Assembly (NCBI RefSeq): GCF_024508295.1
Contig: NZ_CP101990.1
Coordinates: 1,054,001 to 1,118,000 of the forward strand
Direction: 5' to 3'
Origin: Aeromicrobium duanguangcaii
Lineage (GTDB): Bacteria; Actinomycetota; Actinomycetes; Propionibacteriales; Nocardioidaceae
DNA length: 64,000 nucleotides
A program made the translations under genes and the position numbers. This document shows positions 60,286-64,000 of this stretch, one piece after another; the stretch's first letter is position 1, and each line of letters starts with the position of its first letter. Below the pieces are notes generated by a model. The model had not been told where the DNA came from, made no database searches, and was given only the letters and a program-made list of their open reading frames with translations.

Positions 60286-63119
60286 CAGTCCTCATCTCCG
60301 AAGTCGAGCTCGGTCTGCACCTCGGACCGGAGCTGCACCCGGCTCGCGGCTTCGGTCAGATCCGTCCACGATCCACCGACCAGGTTGAACAGCCGGGCGT
60401 CGTCGGTGCGGGAGGTCTTCGTCATCTCATACAGGCGATACGCCAGCCGCTGCACAGCCTCGACGTCGAGCTCCGGCCGGGTCGCTGCCAGCGACATGAG
60501 CCTCGCGGCCGGCTCCAGGCCACCGTCCTCGGAGGAGAGGACGCGGCCGAGATGGCACATCACCTCCCAGGCGGAGATTCGGGCATCGGTGACCGGGTTC
60601 CACGTCGGCGGTAGGTCGGGCGGTCGAACGAGCTGCACGATTCCCTCTCCCTGTGTCAGCACCCCGGAGTCCGCCACGCCTCGCACCGACGTGTCGTAGG
60701 AGCGAGCCAGCAGGTCGGCATCGCCGAACGGACCCTTGCTCCAGCCGTACTGCTCGTACCACTTCAGGCAGAACCGAGTGTCCGCATCGAGGTCGCCCTC
60801 GCCCTCGGCCAGCACTTCGTCGAGGGCCTGGTTGATCAGCCGAAGGGCAGCCTTGACACTCATATCAGTGCCGTCGTTCTCGACCACGCGCGTGAAGCTG
60901 GAGAACACTGCCATCCCGGGACCGATGGTCGCCTGCGTGAGGTCCACAGGAGCGATCGCGCCCTGACGCAGCTTCTCCAGTGCGTCGGGAAGCTCTCGGC
61001 GTAGTGCCGCGAGGAATCCGCGCCGCGTCGTCTGACCTGCTGTCTCGTGGCGCGGCCGGAGGACCAGTACGATCGACGAGGCGAGCGCGTTGGTGCCAAC
61101 CGAGATCATTCGCCCACTGCGCTCCGAGCGGACCGGCCACGTTGCCGTGATTGCCCAGCCCTCACGAATCATGCCTTCCAGGATGGTGGCCCAGCCAGTG
61201 CTCGTAACGCCCTCCGCCTCGAGCTCGGACTGCTTGAACGCGTAGAACACAGTGAGCGGGTACTCCTCCGACGCGCCCTCTCGCGCTCGGGCGAAGACAT
61301 GCTCAAACCCAGTCTCGAAGAACATCTCCGCCCCCTTTCGCCCACCGTGACGATAAGGGTTGGCAACAAGTTCCTCTGCCTTCGGCACGAGCATCGATGC
61401 GAACAAAACCGGATGGACATCACGCAGAGAACGACGCAGCCAGACGTAGAAGAAGTCGGACAGATCCGAGTAGCCGATGTTGTCGTAATACGGCGGGTCG
61501 GTGGCGACCACGACGGTGGAGTAGTCCCGCGATGCCGCATCCAATTGGGATGCTTCGCCGACGGGCGTAGCGGGAAGCTTATCGATCGCCTCTGCCTGGG
61601 TCTCGGTGGCGATCGAAAGATCGCCAGCTGCGCGGGCGAATGGCGAGACCTCGACAAAATCCCAGGCCATGGGGATCGCCTGACGGGCAAAAAGGTTCCT
61701 TGCTTGATCTCGCGAGTTCGACCACGTAACGAGGGAATTGTTCAGGTCAGTCGTCCGGCTAACACCCATCGCAAGGTAGGTGGCGACCGCGTCGGCGTAC
61801 GCCTCGGCGCCGTCACCGCCGTCGGCGAGACGCGCGCCAGCGGTGAGGCCCGACGCGACAGCGTCCTGCAGGACTTTCTCCCGCGCCTCGCTCACAAGGT
61901 CGCTGAACGTCGTCAGCGCCACCAACTGCCGGTTAGTGAAGAGGTCCGAGAACTTCGTCAGGCCATACGCCGGCGTCCAGAGATTGCGTGGGTCGTGGCC
62001 GAGCTTCTGGTTCGGGCTCCCGGGCGGCCGATCGACAACCGCCGCCTCGCGGTGCTGATCCGTCGGCGAGACATAGATGCGGCGCCGGCTGCCCTCGGCG
62101 ACGACCGCCATCAGCGCAGCGCCCATCCGTTCGGCAACTCCCTCGCCCTTGATGTAGTCGCTCGTCGCGGGAGAGCCGCACGCGACGCAGACTCCGCCAG
62201 CGCGACCCGAGACTGTCCCGTCGGTCGTCTTCGTCGGACCCTTTGCCTTGTCGTGCCCGATGGTGAACTCGACCCGTCGGCCGCTCGGGGAGTCGGGGTC
62301 GTCGACGACGGTGGGTACTACGTACGCCTCCTTGCCCTTTTTCTTCCCGAGCCACCAGGAGCGGACCAGTGGCATCTCGATGCCGCAGGCGGGGTTGGGG
62401 CAGGTGACGGTGCGCGCCCAGATCCAGGCGATCGTGGTCGCCTTCGTCTTCTTCCCGGTCTTCTCATCGACGACCGTCGCGTCCGGGTAGAGATCACCGA
62501 TGCGCTCCTCGGCCTGCTCGCGCATCCAGGCGCCGTAGCGGCGCACGTCCTCGGCGAGGCCTGTGGCGCGCGGCCAATTCCCGAGCTTGGTTTCGGCCGC
62601 TCCGGGAAAGACCGGTGCCCGGCCCGCGAACTTCGGGGGGATCTCAATGAGTGCCTTATTGATCAGCACCGCGACAGGGTTGAGGTCCGAGGCGTGCGCC
62701 TCCAAGCCGAGGCGTTGGGCCTCGAGCGGGATCGTGCCGCCGCCGGCGAAGGGGTCGAGGATCGCGGGTGGTTTGCCGCCAGTGGACTTGAGGATCTCCT
62801 CGTGCGCTTCACGCAGCAGGGTCTCGTTGTTGATGTTCTCCCACTTGACGAGGCGACGGATAATCCCGTGCAACCGCTCCCGCTCGACCGTTTGCTGCTC
62901 CTCGGTCAGGTCCGGGTTCGAGGACGGGTCATCGACCAGTTGAGCGAACAACACGGCCCTCGCCGCAGCGAGCGGTCGGCGCGCCCACCACAGGTGCAAC
63001 GTCGACGGATGCCCATGGCGTATGGACTTCTCCCGGGCGGACGCGCTGTTGATGTCCTCCAGCGGGATTGACACCTCGATCAGCTTCTTGCGAACCGGGG
63101 CATCGGGACTTGTCGTCAT
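60285..63119 (-). CDS. DUF1156 DNA adenine (or N4-cytosine) methyltransferase
   Basis: The 944-residue protein has the DUF1156 N-terminus (LIEVSIPLEDINSASAREKS, HPSTLHLWWARRPLAAARA at about 37-55), SAM-binding motif I DPFAGGGT (about 122-129) and catalytic motif IV DPPYYDNI (about 541-548), indicating N6-adenine or N4-cytosine methylation. Cys pairs near 240/245 and 311/314 (CPNPAC, CVAC) probably hold a zinc ribbon between the motifs. It probably modifies self DNA for the linked restriction machinery. ATG 63119 was preferred to a GTG four codons upstream. It is 114 bases downstream of vsr. Confidence 0.9.
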   Translation of the reverse strand: MTTSPDAPVRKKLIEVSIPLEDINSASAREKSIRHGHPSTLHLWWARRPLAAARAVLFAQLVDDPSSNPDLTEEQQTVERERLHGIIRRLVKWENINNETLLREAHEEILKSTGGKPPAILDPFAGGGTIPLEAQRLGLEAHASDLNPVAVLINKALIEIPPKFAGRAPVFPGAAETKLGNWPRATGLAEDVRRYGAWMREQAEERIGDLYPDATVVDEKTGKKTKATTIAWIWARTVTCPNPACGIEMPLVRSWWLGKKKGKEAYVVPTVVDDPDSPSGRRVEFTIGHDKAKGPTKTTDGTVSGRAGGVCVACGSPATSDYIKGEGVAERMGAALMAVVAEGSRRRIYVSPTDQHREAAVVDRPPGSPNQKLGHDPRNLWTPAYGLTKFSDLFTNRQLVALTTFSDLVSEAREKVLQDAVASGLTAGARLADGGDGAEAYADAVATYLAMGVSRTTDLNNSLVTWSNSRDQARNLFARQAIPMAWDFVEVSPFARAAGDLSIATETQAEAIDKLPATPVGEASQLDAASRDYSTVVVATDPPYYDNIGYSDLSDFFYVWLRRSLRDVHPVLFASMLVPKAEELVANPYRHGGRKGAEMFFETGFEHVFARAREGASEEYPLTVFYAFKQSELEAEGVTSTGWATILEGMIREGWAITATWPVRSERSGRMISVGTNALASSIVLVLRPRHETAGQTTRRGFLAALRRELPDALEKLRQGAIAPVDLTQATIGPGMAVFSSFTRVVENDGTDMSVKAALRLINQALDEVLAEGEGDLDADTRFCLKWYEQYGWSKGPFGDADLLARSYDTSVRGVADSGVLTQGEGIVQLVRPPDLPPTWNPVTDARISAWEVMCHLGRVLSSEDGGLEPAARLMSLAATRPELDVEAVQRLAYRLYEMTKTSRTDDARLFNLVGGSWTDLTEAASRVQLRSEVQTELDFGDED

Positions 63120-63233
63120 ACGGTGAAGCACTCTCCAGTGGGGTCGTTGCTCAGATGGTAGTCGGTCGTCTCCGATGGCCGCTGGAGGTTGGGCGTGATT
63201 GATGGCAACCGCCGGACGATGTGAGCTATCGGC

Positions 63234-63668
63234 TCAGCCGCCAGCCGCTGCGCGGACCACCCTTTCTATGTCAGAGGCTGCGTGTTTCATGTCTTCGTGC
63301 TCCCAAACGCGGAGCACCGTCCATCCGAGGGAGCTGAGATGGTCACGGGTCTCATGGTCCCGCTCAACGTTGCGTGCCAGCTTCGCGGCCCACCAGGAGC
63401 CGTTGTTCATCGGTGCTGTCTTGTGTTTGGGGCACGCGTGCCAGAAGCATCCGTCGACGAACACGGCGACCTTCGCGCCGGTGAACAGGAGATCGGCTCG
63501 CCTGCGTGGCATGCCGGGAAGCTTGGCGTCGACCCGATAGCGGAGGCCGCGTCGGTGGAGTTCTCTTCGGACAAGGATCTCAGGCTGAGTGTCGCGTGTT
63601 CTCTGCCGGGACATCCGTCGAGAGGCTGTGATTTCGACCGAGGTCGGGGGGATCACCGGGTTGGTCAT
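63234..63668 (-). CDS. vsr: Very-short-patch (Vsr) DNA mismatch endonuclease
   Basis: The 144-residue protein matches Vsr: MSRQRTRDTQPEILVRRELHRRGLRYRV, then RRRADLLFTGAKVAVFVDGCFWHACP (catalytic Asp at 59, FWH at 75-77) and ARNVERDHETRDHLSSLGWTVLRVWEHE. Vsr nicks T:G mismatches made by deamination of 5-methylcytosine, so its location 36 bases from a divergent C5-cytosine methyltransferase is the expected pairing. Its gene faces into the island operon and may share that transcript, although a 114-base gap precedes the DUF1156 gene. Confidence 0.94.
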   Translation of the reverse strand: MTNPVIPPTSVEITASRRMSRQRTRDTQPEILVRRELHRRGLRYRVDAKLPGMPRRRADLLFTGAKVAVFVDGCFWHACPKHKTAPMNNGSWWAAKLARNVERDHETRDHLSSLGWTVLRVWEHEDMKHAASDIERVVRAAAGG

Positions 63669-63704
63669 GGCGCGTCCTCCAAAGGGGGGATAATCTCACT
63701 TATT

Positions 63705-64000
63705 GTGTCGACCCATACGCCATCATCTGACTCAGGGCCGGCCGCGGCAAAACCGAAGAGCCGCGAACCCAAGATCACGACTCTCGACCTGTTCGCGGGC
63801 GCCGGGGGACTGACGGAGGGACTGAACGCCGCTCCGGGAAGGCGGTTCAAGGCGGTCCGTGCCGTTGAGATGGACTCCGCGGCAGCCGCCACGTACACGT
63901 TGAACCATGGCGGACAGCTCCGCGACAGCAAGGTCGTCGGCGGTCCCGTGTACGTGGGTGCGATCGAGGACTGGCTGGCCAAGGAGGACGTACCCGAGGT
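63705..64000 (+). CDS. dcm: C5-cytosine DNA methyltransferase (dcm), 5' part, cut by window end
   Basis: A reading frame from GTG 63705 runs through TTLDLFAGAGGLTEGL (motif I, F-G-G SAM-binding loop), VRAVEMDSAAAATYTLNHG (motif II) and GAIEDWL to the edge. Motif I with its LDLFAGAGG form is diagnostic of m5C methyltransferases; the catalytic PC dipeptide lies beyond the window. The start is uncertain: GGGGGGA stands 14 bases before the GTG. It is divergent from vsr. Confidence 0.88.
   Translation, partial: MSTHTPSSDSGPAAAKPKSREPKITTLDLFAGAGGLTEGLNAAPGRRFKAVRAVEMDSAAAATYTLNHGGQLRDSKVVGGPVYVGAIEDWLAKEDVPE

Noticed and set aside
58048-63071. Very long plus-strand frames opposite DUF499 and DUF1156 (883 and 674 residues)
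   Set aside because: Arg/Val/Asp-rich composition without motifs; the minus strand carries P-loop, HEPN, FAGGGT and DPPY motifs.
50631-64000. Known DISARM, BREX or Dnd system
   Set aside because: No drmA/B/C, pglZ, brxC/L or dndB-E-like genes are seen; the gene set is Z1, GHKL, PD-(D/E)XK, DUF499 and DUF1156.

Overview
The window is high-GC DNA with dense divergent and convergent genes, many GTG starts, several TetR-type regulators, and the glnA2-glnE, panB and nadE neighbours typical of Actinobacteria. Gene content (DUF3152 secreted protease, DesA3-type desaturase with its reductase, GSI-alpha-like GlnA2 beside GlnE, Ig-like secreted proteins) fits the Propionibacteriales/Nocardioidaceae, for example an Aeromicrobium- or Nocardioides-like organism; that placement is inference.

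Region 1 (1-3.8 kb): the 3' end of a GMC oxidoreductase, then a 5'-truncated RNase P RNA (only the 3' half of rnpB), a NERD-domain helicase, an aldo/keto reductase and a tiny conserved protein. The broken rnpB suggests the left edge is the junction of an inserted element. Region 2 (3.8-15 kb): housekeeping core with two paralogous multi-membrane GT-C-like proteins flanking panB, then nadE, glnA2, glnE and a secreted DUF3152 metalloprotease. Region 3 (15-17.3 kb): a lipoprotein and a secreted protein with about 30 TTEP repeats. Region 4 (17.4-27.4 kb): lipid metabolism, namely desaturase plus ferredoxin reductase with a divergent TetR, a small alarmone synthetase, an acyl-CoA dehydrogenase with a TetR, a hydrolase/TetR pair divergent from a fadD, each with visible palindromic operators. 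Region 5 (27.4-35 kb): a beta-helix lipoprotein and a small membrane protein divergent from an OmpR-type two-component system, with two opposed pairs of direct-repeat operator boxes between them, then a secreted purple acid phosphatase. Region 6 (35-50.2 kb): mixed genes (TspO, FUSC, oxidoreductase, hydrolase, a NarL-type two-component system, prfC, a 5'-3' exonuclease, a MarR-controlled membrane protein, PhzF, a TOPRIM protein, a TetR/DUF5692 pair) and one decayed SnoaL-like pseudogene.

Region 7 (50.6 kb to the right edge) is an accessory defence island. On the minus strand, read in transcription order, it encodes a Vsr-type nuclease, a DUF1156 DNA methyltransferase, a Swt1-HEPN/DUF499 P-loop ATPase, a MORC/MutL-like GHKL ATPase, a PD-(D/E)XK nuclease-like protein, a Z1-domain SF2 helicase and a GNAT protein. 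Genes from DUF1156 onwards abut or overlap by a few bases. A C5-cytosine methyltransferase starts divergently next to vsr and runs off the window. The island abuts a headless Ig-like protein fragment at 50.2-50.6 kb, which looks like a target gene cut by the insertion. It combines a Z1/MORC/PD-(D/E)XK/Dcm/Vsr module with a DUF499/DUF1156 module in one transcription unit and is the strongest candidate here for an incompletely characterised antiviral or restriction-like system.
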